A DNA stretch of 64,000 nucleotides, from positions 2,619,352 to 2,683,351 of the forward strand of contig NC_034016.1 in NCBI RefSeq assembly GCF_000346465.2, in the 5' to 3' direction. Position numbers and translations under genes: made by a program. Under the pieces are notes generated by a model, which saw nothing but the letters and a program-made list of their open reading frames with translations, was not told where the DNA came from and ran no database searches. Of this stretch, positions 11,813-24,068 are shown in pieces; within the stretch, counting starts at the first letter, position 1; every line of letters starts with the position of its first letter. The DNA is from Prunus persica (Eukaryota; Streptophyta; Magnoliopsida; Rosales; Rosaceae).

Positions 11813-12469
11813 ACTTGGTGGTGCTTGTAGTGAATCCAAAATCCGAGGAGGTACCTAAAGTAGTGCATATAGCACTCCAAACTGACATTCTAGACTCTGT
11901 TGTACCCTTGTACAACCATATATAATTTATAGTTATATAAATAAATTCTAATATTGTGTAATCCTCCATAATGGTCTAGCACCCGATAATCCCCCTTTAA
12001 AAAGGTGAGATTACTCCGGAAGACTCACAGTCAACCAAGGGTCAAACTACTCTAACCCTGGTCAACCGGACCTGCAGAACCCACGACCTCCAATTTCCGA
12101 TCCGGAAGTCCCTATGGGTTCTACCAGTTATAGGACACTTGTCCTGCAAGTTTGGTTCAGATCGGACGGTCGGATTGCTCACGATCGCACGATCTGACGG
12201 TTAATATAAAATATAAACGTAAAATTATTATTCGGAACATCCGGGGCTCCGATTCACGATCCGTGAATTCTTACACGATCCTATAAATACCTAGATTAAC
12301 ATATATTAAATTTGGGACCATCCGACGGTCCCAACCTATCGAACCCGGATAACACGCATTATGCGAATATCCGTTCGATAGTCAAAGGACGTCCGAATTG
12401 AGATCCGCGAAATCCTACGCACTCGTGACGACCTAAGGATCTCATCAGAACACATCGCTACTTTTTCTA

Positions 12470-12960
12470 CAGTGCCCACGCGCCGCCGCACGCGCCGGCA
12501 GCGCTTGGGTGCCCAAAGCGATAACAGTTCGCTGGAAAATCTCAAAACCACGGCTTCAAACTCCTACCCTAGGTATAACACCCTATTTGGAGCCACTTTT
12601 GTTCTTGGACCTACCCCAAAAAGTGGCCGAAAATGGCCGATCACGGCGGCCGAAGTTCGGCCGATTTTCAATTCTAAAATCGAATTGCCTACGCTACGAA
12701 TCGATCTAATCCTACCCAACAGGCAGCTAGAGCATGAAAAATAGGTGAGAAACCATACCTTGCTCGTCGGATTTGGTGGCCGGAGGAGGGAGATCGACGG
12801 CGGCGAAGATCGGACGACGCCGGCCGCTTCTCCTCCATTTTCCGGCGAAACCGCGGCGGCTGGAGGCGGGAGACGGCTGGGGCTGGAAGAGGACGACGCC
12901 CCGGTCATTTTGGTACCGGCCCCGTCCACAGCCGTGGCTGGTGGCCGGAGTTGCGAGAAG
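12470..12960 (-). other. GC-rich block within the solo LTR
   Basis: This part is strikingly GC-rich against an AT-rich background and contains open frames on both strands, rich in Pro, Ser, Arg and Gly. No conserved domain is visible, and the frames overlap each other on both strands. I treat it as leader or regulatory sequence of the LTR, not as a gene. Confidence 0.6.
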
Positions 12961-12999
12961 AGAGAGAGGGAGAGCTGACGGGAGAGAGGGAGAGGTCGC

Positions 13000-13001
<2 letters not shown>

Positions 13002-13035
<34 letters not shown>
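13002..13035. repeat. (GA)n microsatellite in the solo LTR
   Basis: About 17 uninterrupted GA units; on the minus strand a (CT)n tract just downstream of a TATA-like motif. Confidence 0.95.
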
Positions 13036-13039
<4 letters not shown>

Positions 13040-13298
13040 TGAGTTTTTATAAAAAATCCCATTTCAAAATATTTACGATTGTGCCACTGGGCTTCTTTTG
13101 ACCATATCTCTCTCGTTACAACTCCGATTCGAGCCCACTACGTGTCTATGAACTCGTCTCAGTACGACCTATCCAAAAATATAAGTCACGGTCCCAAACT
13201 CTCTTCGGTTAAAAATATGACTAAAATACCCTTAAATAATTAAATAATTAAATGAGGGTAAAATTTGGAGAAATTTGGGGTCGGGGTGTTACATAGGA

Positions 13299-15342
13299 TG
13301 ACTAAAAATGCTTAGAGGGGGGTGAATAGACCAATTTAAGATTATAATTAATAAATAAAAATAAACTTCGGTAGCAGAATTGATATGGCTTATCAATCCT
13401 GAAACGTGCTGAATATAAAATAAAGGAACACCCAGAGAATTATTTTACGTGGTAAAACCCCACCTCTGGGGAAAATCTACGAGACTCTTCAGTCCAACAC
13501 AAATCCACTATAGAACAATGATTACAAGAAGTACTCACATACTTATCCTAGATACATTCTAGATAATGTTTACCGACTTCTTCGTAACTCAACTTCTGTC
13601 ACGGGATGATCTTTGATACTCCTTATGTTGAATGCAATACTGGTCACAATTGCTTTAAGTTCGTTAGAGGAAAACTGCCACCACGATCTTGGTGCCCTCA
13701 ACCATATGAGTCACTGACATGCATATGAATGCAATATGAATTATAAAAGTGTTTGATAAATTATCAAGTAAACATGGAACACTTGATGACTTCTCAAAAA
13801 TATGCACAGCAACTTTTCCTTAAAAATTCAATATGCTCAAAAACAATTATGACGAAAGCTCACTGTTTGAAAAGTAAAGACACTCGTTACCTGATCCAAT
13901 ATGGTCTCTTAGTCAAGACGCCAAAATAGAAGACAAAATACTTTTCAATTATGAAAATTAGTTTTGATTCAATATGGACTCTAAGTGATGACACCAAACA
14001 GCCACTCTTTTGTGGAGAAACAATATCTCCTAAAACAAGTTAATTAGGAGATGAGCACCGTGACCTATAGGAAATGCTAATATTTTAACTTAAACCACAA
14101 TGGCATTGAAAATAACTTTAACTAGAAATCCAATTGTGAATGCATGATTGTGTCATGATTTATCTGAAATCAAGTTTCTCATATCAATCAAGTCATGCTT
14201 CGAAAAACAGAGATTAAATGTATTGCACCAAAACTTCCAATAAACACTGTCACACACTAATTCCCAACCTATATTAGAGTCTAAAAAATACCAATACAAT
14301 TTTCATACTAACAAATAGTGCGCTCTGCTGGTCCGTTTCACAACATGATAGGATTAGGAAAACAGAAAATTAAAATGATTTCAGAGAAAAATACAGAAGT
14401 GCATAATTGCATGCCGATGAAGATATTTAAGTTGTGTGTTAATTTTTTTTTTTCCCCACACATCCATAAAGAAAAAGTGAGATATAAAGCATTATCTTGT
14501 AGATAGGAAATGGGCATCCATAAAGAAATCCAATGATAGACAAGCTTTATGTATTTTATTATGCATCACACTTTAATAGGAATGGGCAGCTCCAAGTAGC
14601 CGTAGATGATCACCTGATCATGATTGTACTCTCTCTCTCTCTCTTTCTCTCTCTCTCGCCTTGTTAAAAGCACTGTTTATGTACAGCACCCACTACCTGT
14701 GATGTGACTGCCTTGCTATATTCTTGAATGGGGAAAAAAAAAAGTGTAAGATTTTGTCTCCAAAAGAAGAGTGTAAAAAAGTGTTCTTCTGTACTGCGAA
14801 TTATTCAAATGAGATTCATATGGCTCATCTCAAAATTTGGTAACTGCGAAAAAAAGGAAAGATATTCTCTACAAAATTCGGTGACTTTGGCCACTACATA
14901 AATATCGAACTGAATGGGAAGCTACAAAAAGCTTTATATCATGTGCCTTTGTCTTTCCTCTTTCTTTTCTCTCCTGTCCCTTTCTTTTGCGGACTGAAAT
15001 CTCCCTCTTTTTCTCTCTCCCCTCTCAGTTTTCCTTTTCCTTTTCTTCTTTTAATTATTCATACATCGTGATCAATGTTAGGTCATTATATAGCATTCAT
15101 ATTTCTAACAGCCAGAAAACAAAAAATCAACCTGCATTGTCCTGTTTGGGCAACATACCAAAGCAACGAGTGGACAGATGTGAGAATAGCAAGTGGAAAG
15201 AATTGTTAGTGTATATATTATTTGTCACGTTTTATACTATTAAGAAAGTACTGGAGATATTTACAGTATTGGCCATGATTATCAAAGCCAAACTATCATT
15301 ATTGTTCATGATCTGGCTTTTGACTAATCATGCAAATTAATA
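13299..15342. other. Gene-free sequence
   Basis: Close to the solo LTR, 'ttagaggggggtgaatag' (13311-13328) is a phrase I associate with plant retrotransposon or intergenic repeats, but no boundary is visible. A CT-rich tract lies at 14628-14657. No gene is supported. Confidence 0.45.
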
Positions 15343-15350
15343 TTGCTGTA

Positions 15351-15485
15351 GCCAGTGGGTGTTTACCTCAGTAGTTGAGGTCTTTGTTTGCAAACACGAT
15401 GGCATCAGTTCGAATTCCCTTGTGGGTGTCCCCCTCGCCTTAGAATAAACTGTCGAATTAAAATATATATATATATATATATATC
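15351..15485 (+). mobile_element. tRNA-derived SINE candidate
   Basis: It has a box A-like segment (TACCTCAGTAGTTGA, 15365-15379) and a box B-like segment (AGTTCGAATTCC, 15408-15419), spaced as in pol III promoters, and ends in an (AT)n run. The octamer TTGCTGTA occurs just before (15343-15350) and just after (15486-15493), consistent with a target duplication. No tRNA cloverleaf is present. Confidence 0.6.
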
Positions 15486-15493
15486 TTGCTGTA

Positions 15494-17900
15494 ACAGTAC
15501 CAAGAACTACAAAGCAAAATGGGATCAAAATCTGATGCAGGAAAGTATGTGAAACCCTGCTGATCCACAGAGTTGATTTTTTTTTTTGATTTTGCCTTCT
15601 ACCACCAAATAGGGTCGATAGATTCGGACGCCAACCTAAGAATAATTCTACACACACCCACACCATTTGATGGTACACCATGTTGAGCCTCAACAAGGTC
15701 CACACATGTCCCTTAATATCGAGTACCACAAAATGGCATAGCGGAATCTACGAAGGTACCTCAACTGTGACAATCGTGCGTGCTATTGGCCTGTTGGCCA
15801 ATAATGTCCTTGGAGTTTCCTACTTTTAGGAGGAGAAAAATTTATGAGGATAACACTGTTTTGTTATTTTTAATTAATAATATATATTATGTCACATGTA
15901 AATGTTATCACACATGTATGTTCGTCCCCTAAGCCCACTCTCTGCCTAGCTAGAGGAAGCTAACTTAGTGCCGCAAGGGTTTAGGCACTAGAGGTGGTGG
16001 ACAGTGACACCATGTTGTATACCATTTTATAAAATTTCTCTCCCAGGTAGAAACATCAGCTATATGTGCACAAGAAGTCATAATCGGACATGACAAGTTC
16101 ATAGTAACTCGGATTAGCAAATCGTCAGTTGCATTGAATTCGTATCGACCTCCCGGGTTTTCCAGTATTCTTAGAATTTCCAAATTAAACTTTAAACGGA
16201 GCAGACTTGCAATATTCACACAGTACCTGATAAATTATACTTTTATATGGCTGATCGTATGACACTATGAAAAAGAAAGAAAAATAAGTACTTTTTCAGT
16301 TCCTTTGATTCTCAGATGTAGCCATAAGGGGAAGCATACCCTACGATTAGAGACTGGGCTTAGGTTAAGCACCAGCCATAAATTAAAATGGCATCTGAAT
16401 GGAAGGCAATGACAGATACTATTGTCCCCTATTTGCGAGAGCAAAATCTCGAGATATATGTATGCTATGTTGCTCCTGCTAACTAGCTCTCATAAAAATA
16501 CCAAATCCATAACTTGACACCCCTACCTGGTTTTGAACTAGTCTAATTGCACATTCCTTCTTGAATTCCTCTTTTTATGAAGACGAAATCTAAATTTTTT
16601 TTAATCTCTTTTCCAAAGGTGGGAGAATCAAATGTATTTTCCTTCTCAATGAACCTCCAACAGGTTTTGAAGAAAATTAAATAAATTTGTATGATATGAT
16701 GAGATGCAAAATCTACACAAATTTTTCGGGGTCGCCTCATATTTCATGTCTGAATTTACCAAACATGATAAAACAATTAATTTCTCATTCTCAAACTTTT
16801 CCCATAAACCAGATGGCCCTACGAAGCTAACACAATGTGTGATATCCCACAATAAATCTTCTCATGGATTGTGGGATGACAGTAGGGTCTCCTATTTTAC
16901 ACACAAAACGAAGCTCACTTGGTGGATGAGTTTGCGGTTAAAATGGATAAATCTTGTGAATGGAATTGCTTGCCTTTTATCTGAGTGCTGCTCCCAACAG
17001 TTGAAAAGGGTGTAAACATTTTTATTGATGAATAAAATTTCACAACAATTCTGGAAATAAAAAATAAAAAGTCTTAGCCAACTTAATCGATAAGTCTTTT
17101 CAAGCTTTATCTTTCTTTGGTTGTTATGAGTTTGCAATCTTAGTTGGGATGATCTATGCTAGAATTTCTTCTATCTTGCATGATCGTTAATGGAGGTGCA
17201 CTAGATTGTTTTAATTTTGATGTTAAATCACTCTATTATTGTATGACCCTTTGTGGTAGTGATTTTTTTGATTGAATTATGAATGCAATCCAAGAATTTC
17301 TTAAAACAAAAAAAAATAAATAAAAAAATCAACTCCTCTTTTAAATGTACATTTTACAAAATTAACAATATTAGTTTAAAATCTTCCGGCCCTTTTTCTC
17401 TTCTTTTTTTTTTATTATTAAAAAAAACCAAATAAAATCTTCCATTATTGGAAAGGTCAGATATTTTCTTTTCGAAAACATGGACAAAACAAAGGACAGC
17501 CCAAAAACAGGATGAACCATTATTCGCTTATGAATAGGTGAGATGTGTCATGAAATTCTTACAAAATTTTGGAATTTTCCACCAATTGGATTTTCCGTTT
17601 GCTGATATTTTGTCTAGTGCATATCCACTCAACGACCTTGCTGGTCTGAGTGGTTTTCAATAGCACTACGTCGATGGGATGCTTAACAAGTCATTGAAGC
17701 CGTATGAGGGGAGTTGTCCAAGCCTATCATACTTATACCAATAATGTTGCAATTATCTTTTAAGAACCAATAATTAATTATTATTATTGATCATGAATCT
17801 TGGTTGATCATGCTCTAATAATAACATCAGCATTAACGGCTTGTGCATGACATAGCATTTGACTATATTTGACAAAGAAAGAATTTTGGATAGAATTTAT
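15494..17900. other. Gene-free sequence
   Basis: Several open frames of 65-103 codons overlap each other on opposite strands, have no recognised domain and show no splice-consistent extension. The 17290-17330 A-rich stretch could be a retroposon tail, but no body was identified. Confidence 0.4.
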
Positions 17901-17909
17901 ATTTTAGAT

Positions 17910-18620
17910 TTCCTTTTTCTTTTTCTTTTTTTAATAAAAGGCGATAGTATTTTATTGATAAGAGAAGCATCAACAAATACAATGCCACTATATGATGCCA
18001 AATATGGATAAATCTTCTACAGTGATCAAACCAAACAACAAGTTGAATTGATCTGGAGAGAATCATGCACAACTCACAAAGTGATTACAATCCCTTATTC
18101 AGCAACCAAAAGCACGCCTACTCAAACATACAATACCAATCAGCCGGGCAACTGCAGAAACAGTAAATCCATATGGAAAATCGAAATCTAAAAAGAAATA
18201 AAGTCTCCAAAATAAAATAAAACACAACAAACTACTAAAGAGTTCCTAAAAATTATTAGACAAAAAACTAATAAGTTGTACTACCGCTCCACATCCTCCT
18301 AGGCAATCCAAAGAGAGCCATAACGCCATACCGGTTAAAGTTGAACCCCACGCAACCCGACATCTTCTTGTCATTACAACTCCAGACTCATGTCAAAGGT
18401 TGACAACTAAAGTCAAATCCTTGTGTACGTGAGCCAAAATACGGCGACTATCAAGACGATGATATCGTTTCGTAGCAACGGGTTTCCACACCACAAAACA
18501 AACTAACAAAGAAGAATAAGGGGGAAAGGGGGGAAAGAGAGGAGATGAGAGAGGATAGGAGGAGAGGAGAGGGGGAAGGGAGGAAAGTCGCCGACCCCCG
18601 CTAGGGTTTTTTTCTAGTCT
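17910..18620 (-). mobile_element. Possible LINE-like remnant
   Basis: Read on the minus strand, it starts with a GC-rich 'accctagcgggggtcggcg' leader and a purine/pyrimidine-biased stretch. It ends 'caataaaatactatcgcc' followed by an A-rich tail containing AAAAAGAAAAAGAAAAAGG. That start and tail resemble plant L1 elements. No protein domain remains and no target duplication was found, so this may be an internally deleted copy or another retroposed sequence. Confidence 0.4.
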
Positions 18621-18764
18621 TTTTTTTCCATAGGATTTTCTCAAAGAATTTCTAAATTGATATACATTGTTTTTCTTGTTTGGATTCATAAATCCCAACT
18701 TTATATTTCATCCAAATAGTTGTAATTAATTCCTAAAATTCTAAGAGAGTGAGAATTTTAAGAA

Positions 18765-18906
18765 GGGTAATGCTAGGCTTACCACATTTTTATACCACAT
18801 TGTGTACCACCTCTCTAATAGAGGTAGAGCCTACTAATGGAGCCCACCTTTTATAGAGAGGTGGTATACAATGTGATATAAAAATATGGTAAGCCTAGCA
18901 TTTTCC
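18765..18906. mobile_element. 142-bp MITE, MULE type
   Basis: About 52 bp at each end are nearly perfectly complementary, the left end starting GGGTAATGCTAGGCTTACC and the right ending GGTAAGCCTAGCATTTTCC. A perfect 9-bp direct repeat TTTTAAGAA flanks it at 18756-18764 and 18907-18915. A 9-bp target duplication points to mobilisation by a Mutator-like transposase. Confidence 0.88.
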
Positions 18907-18935
18907 TTTTAAGAAAATATAATAATTATGTTCGC

Positions 18936-19230
18936 TGCAGCCACCACCACCACATTGCCTTGACCATCACAACCACCACTACCCCCACCATCATAGCCGC
19001 CTCCAACACCCTTGCCACCTCCACCATCCTCATCACTTCCACTACCACCAACACCATCACCTTACCATAGCCGTCACTGCAATCGTCCCCACCACCACAA
19101 TCATTGTTATCACCACCTACCATCACCACCTCTACTACCGCAATCTTTCCGTGGTTACCACCCATTACTATATAGTCCACCCCCACCATCGTCACCACAA
19201 CCATCCCCACCACCACCATTACCTCTACTA
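18936..19230. repeat. (ACC)n-like low-complexity tract
   Basis: Degenerate CCA/ACC trinucleotides run for about 300 bp. They create open frames on both strands with Pro/His-rich or Val-rich translations that reflect composition only. Confidence 0.85.
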
Positions 19231-19404
19231 CAATATTGGAAGGTGGTCGTAATTGCGGCAAGGTGGTTGTGATGGCAACAAGGTGTGGTTGTCTTTTATT
19301 TATTGAAACTTTCAATAATCTCTTAAAACTTTATAAATAACAACTATTTAGTTGGAAACTATATATAACCTCCATATTCCAAGTCTTTTTCCACATTAAA
19401 TTTT

Positions 19405-19580
19405 TAACATAAAAATACCATTTTGCCCCTGTATTTAACAGAAAAAGTTGACAAAATTGACAGCAGGACCATTTGTTCTAACGAAAGTGCAGTTAAAGGA
19501 CCACGGGAACCATTTTAAAAATTGAGGTACTCAAATACAAATCAGGTTTAAGTTCAGAGACTAATAAAACGATTAACCCT
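19405..19580 (-). repeat. Dispersed repeat, inverse partner of 35890-36055
   Basis: Its reverse complement aligns with 35890-36055 through 'gtggtcctttaact', 'actttttctgttaaat' and 'ggtaaaatggta'-type blocks. Boundaries and class are unknown. Confidence 0.6.
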
Positions 19581-20183
19581 TTTTTAAATGAATCAAATTC
19601 TATTATATTATTTTGACTAACAATAATCATATGCAATTCCAACTTTTTGCCTTAGTGTTTCTTTTATTTTTTTTCTTCAATATCTTTCTTCCTTTTTCAG
19701 ATCCAAGAAAATACAAACCAAAAATATTTATATATAATAAAAAATATAGGAATTATGCAAATTTTGGATGGGAAACCAGATCTGAAAGAGGAACAAACCA
19801 AACTATCCAGAAATGCAATCAGACTATTTTGGGAAACAAAAAGATGAATGAATTTTTTTTTTTTAAAGATATCAAAAGAAATCAAACCCAAAAAACCACA
19901 ACACTCAATATTTAACAATAAAATCGAAAATAAAAAAAAAGAGATCCAAAGAAACAAGAACGGAGAAATCAGTTTAAAAAATCAGAAGATAGGAGAGATG
20001 AGAAAGTAGAGGAGAGAGAGCAGAGACGACGTTAAATGGTTAAGAGAGATAACGCGAAGAGGGAGACAATGCGAGGGAGACGACACCAAGGGAGACTTCA
20101 CCTTCGACAAGAGGTAGCCTACAAAGAGAGGCTTCGAAACCCATGTCTCGACATGAGTTTTCATATCCAGCATATGAGTCGTT

Positions 20184-20339
20184 CAATGGTGAGAGTGTCA
20201 TATATGGACTATAGATGTGGACCTTCATATTAGCCACATAATTCATCTGAATAGTAACTTCACTTAAGTTTAATGAAATGATCTTGTAGTTAATATAAAG
20301 GTCCACATGAAAAGTTCATATGTGACACCCTCACCATGG
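20184..20339. mobile_element. MITE-like element with ~48-bp inverted ends
   Basis: The left arm starts TCAATGGTGAGAGTGTCATA and the reverse complement of the right arm starts TCCATGGTGAGGGTGTCACA. The arms stay complementary to 'gtggacctt(c/t)atatta'. I could not identify a target duplication, so the superfamily is undecided. Confidence 0.75.
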
Positions 20340-20481
20340 AATTTCGAATGCTAGTTTCATATCCTAAACAAAAATTTAAGTCCAAGCCAGTGTGTGATGC
20401 AATTAAGTCCACCAAACAACAGACTAGACCCATGTCCATTTTAATTGAAAAAGTCTCATCTAGTCCAACCCACCAAACAGG

Positions 20482-20931
20482 GCCTAAGAGCACTTCCAAC
20501 AGAAGGCCCCAACCCGAGCAAAAGTTTGGCCCCCATTTGTGTTTTTAGTGCCCCATTCTTGCCAAGAGATGGGCTCCACCAGCCTGGGCAAGCCCAAAGG
20601 CAAGACTTGCCTAGGCAAGCTGACTTAATGATGATGTCAGCAGCTAATTTAAATAACAAAAAAATTTGAAAAAAAATACCATAATTTTCTTAATTTTCTT
20701 AATATTTTTTTAAATAAATACCTAACCATATTCTTAACTTCCCACACCAAAACTCTATACAAATTCATCCCCTCATATCTCATGTGAATAATGGTTGCCC
20801 TTAGGTTGCCATAATAATAGATGGAAAACCAACAAAAAAATTGATAGGGCATGCACTATTCATGTGAATAGTAATAGCTTTTGCCTCCCATTGCCTTTTG
20901 TCATGGCAAATGGGTGGAAATGCTCTAAGGG
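20482..20931. mobile_element. MITE-like element, ~450 bp
   Basis: The left end GCCTAAGAGCACTTCCAAC and the reverse complement of the right end CCTTAGAGCATTTCCACCC form imperfect inverted termini. Inside are further inverted blocks around 'gcaagacttgcctaggcaag' and 'ccattgccttttgtcatgg'. No target duplication was found. It ends about 425 bp upstream of the transporter start codon. Confidence 0.6.
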
Positions 20932-21286
20932 TGTAACAATATGATAATAAACTATAATTAACCCTATCTTAAAATATAACTCACATAACATAAAGGACTG
21001 ACTTGGACTCAACTCTAATCTAATCCAAGTCGACCCACCAGAGGGAAATGTTGTCCTATCATATACACATATGCCATATATTATGATGTTCTATTTAGGC
21101 CACAGGACCAAAAGTTCCCGTTGCTAAGAAAAACAAAAGTTCAAATTAACATTATGACACGTCAGTCTTGCCACGAAATGTTTCCACGTATGTGTATTCA
21201 TACCAAAAAAAAAAAAAAAAAAGCGGTAGGGACAGTGTGTGAAAGCCAATTGGTGCAAAGCCAAGGTTAAGAGAGCAACCGTTCTC

Positions 21287-21294
21287 TATATATT
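21287..21294 (+). promoter_or_regulatory. TATA-like box of the WAT1-type gene
   Basis: The sequence TATATATTAA lies about 60-68 bp upstream of the ATG at 21355, compatible with a core promoter and a short 5' leader. Confidence 0.5.
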
Positions 21295-21354
21295 AAAGAT
21301 GAAGCTCCTCAAATTAGATGCCACAGATGAACGACTAAATTATAAAACCACAAC

Positions 21355-24011
21355 ATGAAGAGTTTAGTTGGTTATGCTCTGGTAATGGAGAGGCACAAGC
21401 CTTATATTGCCATGCTCTTCATACAATTTGTGTATGCAGGTATGGCCTTGTTCTCTAAGGCGGCAATGGCCAAGGGAATGAACCCTTTTGTGTTTGTGGT
21501 TTATCGTCAAGCTTTCGCCTCCCTCGCCTTGGCTCCATTTGCTTTCTTCTTTGAAAGGTTTGTTCATAAGCTTCCATTTGTAGCATACATCTCTCTACAC
21601 TTTTCAGTGGTGGTTTAATTTATCTTCTGAATTTTTCAGTTCAAAAGACGCTCCTCTGTCGTACACCTTACTCTGCAAGATTTTCTTCATTTCCTTATCT
21701 GGGTACGAACTTGGTTATGCTCTCTCTCCTCATCAACAATATTTCAATTAAATTCTCTAACATACATAATAATTTTTCCAGGATTACCCTGAGTTTAAAT
21801 CTTTACTATGTTGCAATCAACTACACCTCTGCAACGTTTGCTGCAGCCACCACCACAACAATTCCAGCAATTACCTTTGTCATGGCGGTTTTTTTAAGGT
21901 AATTATTTAATAATTAACTATGATATTTTTAGCTAATTACATGGATCAAGTGCTTCTTCTTTTTATGTCATTGAAACACAAATGGTTTTGAAATTTTTGG
22001 GCAGGATGGAAAGCATTTCTATGAAACATTTGTATGGTGTGGCCAAGGTGTTGGGTTCTCTCACAAGCCTTTCAGGGGCATTGGTGTTTGCTTTAGTTAA
22101 GGGGCCTTCCATAAAGTTCACGAATTGGTATCCATCACATCATCAGACACAAATTTCAGACTCATCATCTTCCTCCAGAGTGGACTGGATAAAAGGTTCC
22201 TTGTTCATGATTTCAGCCAATACTGCCTGGTCTTTGTGGCTAATTTTGCAGGTGCACATCATTAATCGTTAGCATTATTTATTTATTTATTATTTTAAAC
22301 AGTTTAATTAAGCTGGAATAATTTATTTTCTTTTGTAGAATTTATATATATATATATATATTTTTTATTGCCCTTGAACTAGCCAGTGCTTCTTTTCTAG
22401 GGTCCCATTGTCAAGCAATATCCGGCAAAGTTGAGGCTTACCACTCTGCAATGCTTCTTTAGCTGCATCCAATCATCATTTTTGGCCATTGCAATTGAGA
22501 GAAACCCATCAGCTTGGAAGATTGGATGGGACATTCATCTTCTCTCTGTTTTCTATTGTGTAAGTCATTTTTATCCACCCAACTAGAAAAAAAAAAAAAA
22601 AAAAAACGAGTATGTATAACTTTTTTCTCTTGTACTAAGCTATCACATGATAAACATACAGAAATTGTTGTGAGAACAACGTTGTATGCATCCATATAAC
22701 TTTTCAAGCAACAAATACGTATAACTTTTCGGACAAACACTTCCATCTATACGCAAAATAAATGATGAATTTTTTTTAAAGTTCTAACTGAGCCACTTGT
22801 ATAATGTCGGTTAGACTGGTAATTAAGCTATTGAAGGTACAATTTAGAAATTTTCTTGGGTAAATTTATATATGGTTCATATTCCCTCCAAAGAGATAGG
22901 CTCATCTTTTGACTTATTGATATGAACACAGTGGTCATCATCTATGTGATTATGAGATCAAATATTGACAGCTGGTTCTTGTTTATATGTATATAAATTT
23001 TTTCCACATGTACATGTAACATGTAACATGTCTATGCACAATAGAAACTAGAAAACACCATAGAGAAGTTAAAATGGAAGTGGTAGAAGTTGGAAGAGAA
23101 AAAAGTAGAAATTCGGAAGTGGGAGATTGAAAGTGGGTGTGGTATGATTTATTCAATATATTGCTTTGGTATTTAAACTTATCATAAGCTCATGTGCTTT
23201 TTAAAAAAAACATTTCAGTTCAAATTTTTACTTTTTACTTTTTTGTTAGAAATATAGGGAAAATACAAGGAGAAAATAGTGAAATAAGGGTTTAGGGTTT
23301 AATATTTTGGCGGCTCCGTGCAAAGTGAGATGTTGAGTCTCTATAACTTTTACTTTTTACTTTTTATTTCTCCCTACGCTCTTCCATCAGTCTCCCTCAA
23401 CCATTTTTCTTTTCTCCTTCTCTCTCTACTACAACGTAAAAATTAAAAATAAAACGGTTACCAAACAGACCCTCATTTAATATGAAGAATGACATAATTG
23501 AAATTTATACTGTCTGAATATTTTCTTAATAATAGTATAGATATAGATATAGATATAGATATAGATATATATAAGTAGTGTCTCATGACGATGGGTGATG
23601 TTGCAGGGTGTAATTGTGACTGGAATTACCTACTGGCTGCAAGTTTGGGCCATAGAGAAGAAAGGCCCAGTTTTCACATCAATGTTCACTCCTTTAGCAC
23701 TGCTTATAACAGCTATCTTCTCAGCAATCATGTGGAAAGAAGCCCTTCACTGGGGAAGGTAATTTCCACCGATTTATATAATAGGTCATTTAAACGGAGA
23801 TCTAATTATGATTGGTAACGAATGAATATCACAGGGAGTAATCTTAACAAAATCAGAATTATGAGACTTGTCTTGGTTGATTTGTTGCAGCATTGGTGGA
23901 GGCGTGTTGCTTGTTGTGGGTCTGTATAGCGTTTTGTGGGGAAAGGACAAAGAGGACAGGAAAAGCGAAGAAAGTGAACAGAAACAAGAAAGCAAGGAGG
24001 AAGTGGTATGA
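21355..24011 (+). CDS. WAT1-related / UMAMIT-type transporter, seven exons
   Basis: Exons by splice sites and protein continuity: 21355-21557, 21640-21702, 21782-21898, 22005-22251, 22401-22559, 23607-23758 and 23891-24011. All introns are GT..AG, and the joined frame encodes 353 residues plus stop, the usual size for the family. The product is a plant drug/metabolite (EamA) superfamily membrane protein with two EamA repeats. It starts MERHKPYIAMLFIQFVYAG and contains the family block LNLYYVAINYTSATFAAATT, both in repeat 1; repeat 2 starts near residue 195 and includes GVIVTGITYWLQVWAIEKKG. Ten membrane helices are expected. Relatives move auxin or amino acids across plasma or vacuolar membranes; substrate and location here are inference. 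The C-terminal tail (about 331-353) is highly charged. An in-frame ATG at codon 11 is an alternative start. It looks intact. Clade resembles At5g64700 from memory. Confidence 0.9.
23536..23576. repeat. (ATAGAT)n microsatellite in intron 5 of the transporter gene
   Basis: About six hexamer-like units just 30 bp upstream of the exon 6 acceptor, within the longest intron (1,047 bp). Confidence 0.9.
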
Positions 24012-24062
24012 GAGTGCATTATTAGTCGATGGGGATGGGATTGTAGCAAATTCGATTGGATG

Positions 24063-24068
24063 AATAAA
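24063..24068 (+). terminator. AATAAA polyadenylation signal
   Basis: A canonical AATAAA lies 52 bp after the stop codon of the transporter gene. The exact cleavage site cannot be read from sequence. Confidence 0.55.

Larger units (their letters stand above)
10914..13293 (-). mobile_element. Solo LTR, 2,380 bp (probably Gypsy, Tekay/Del-like)
   Basis: The element begins TGAAAGGACC and ends GGTGTTACA, i.e. TG...CA. It is flanked by a perfect 5-bp target duplication, TAGGA, at 10909-10913 and 13294-13298. No second LTR, primer site or protein domain adjoins, so this is a solo LTR left by recombination. On the minus strand it starts TGTAACACCCCGACCCC, the start usual for long Tekay-type chromovirus LTRs; that lineage call is from memory. 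On that strand a TATA-like TTTTATAAAAAC near 13046-13055 is followed by a pyrimidine-rich (CT)n leader, which fits transcription on the minus strand. It is much more GC-rich than its surroundings. Confidence 0.88.

Noticed and set aside
12336..13062. Several overlapping open frames on both strands as possible genes
   Set aside because: They are created by high GC content inside the solo LTR, overlap on opposite strands and lack any domain.
15965..17137. Open frames of 65-103 codons on both strands
   Set aside because: Mutually overlapping, no domain, no plausible splice extension.
18926..19315. Val-rich and Pro/His-rich open frames
   Set aside because: Products of the ACC-type low-complexity tract.
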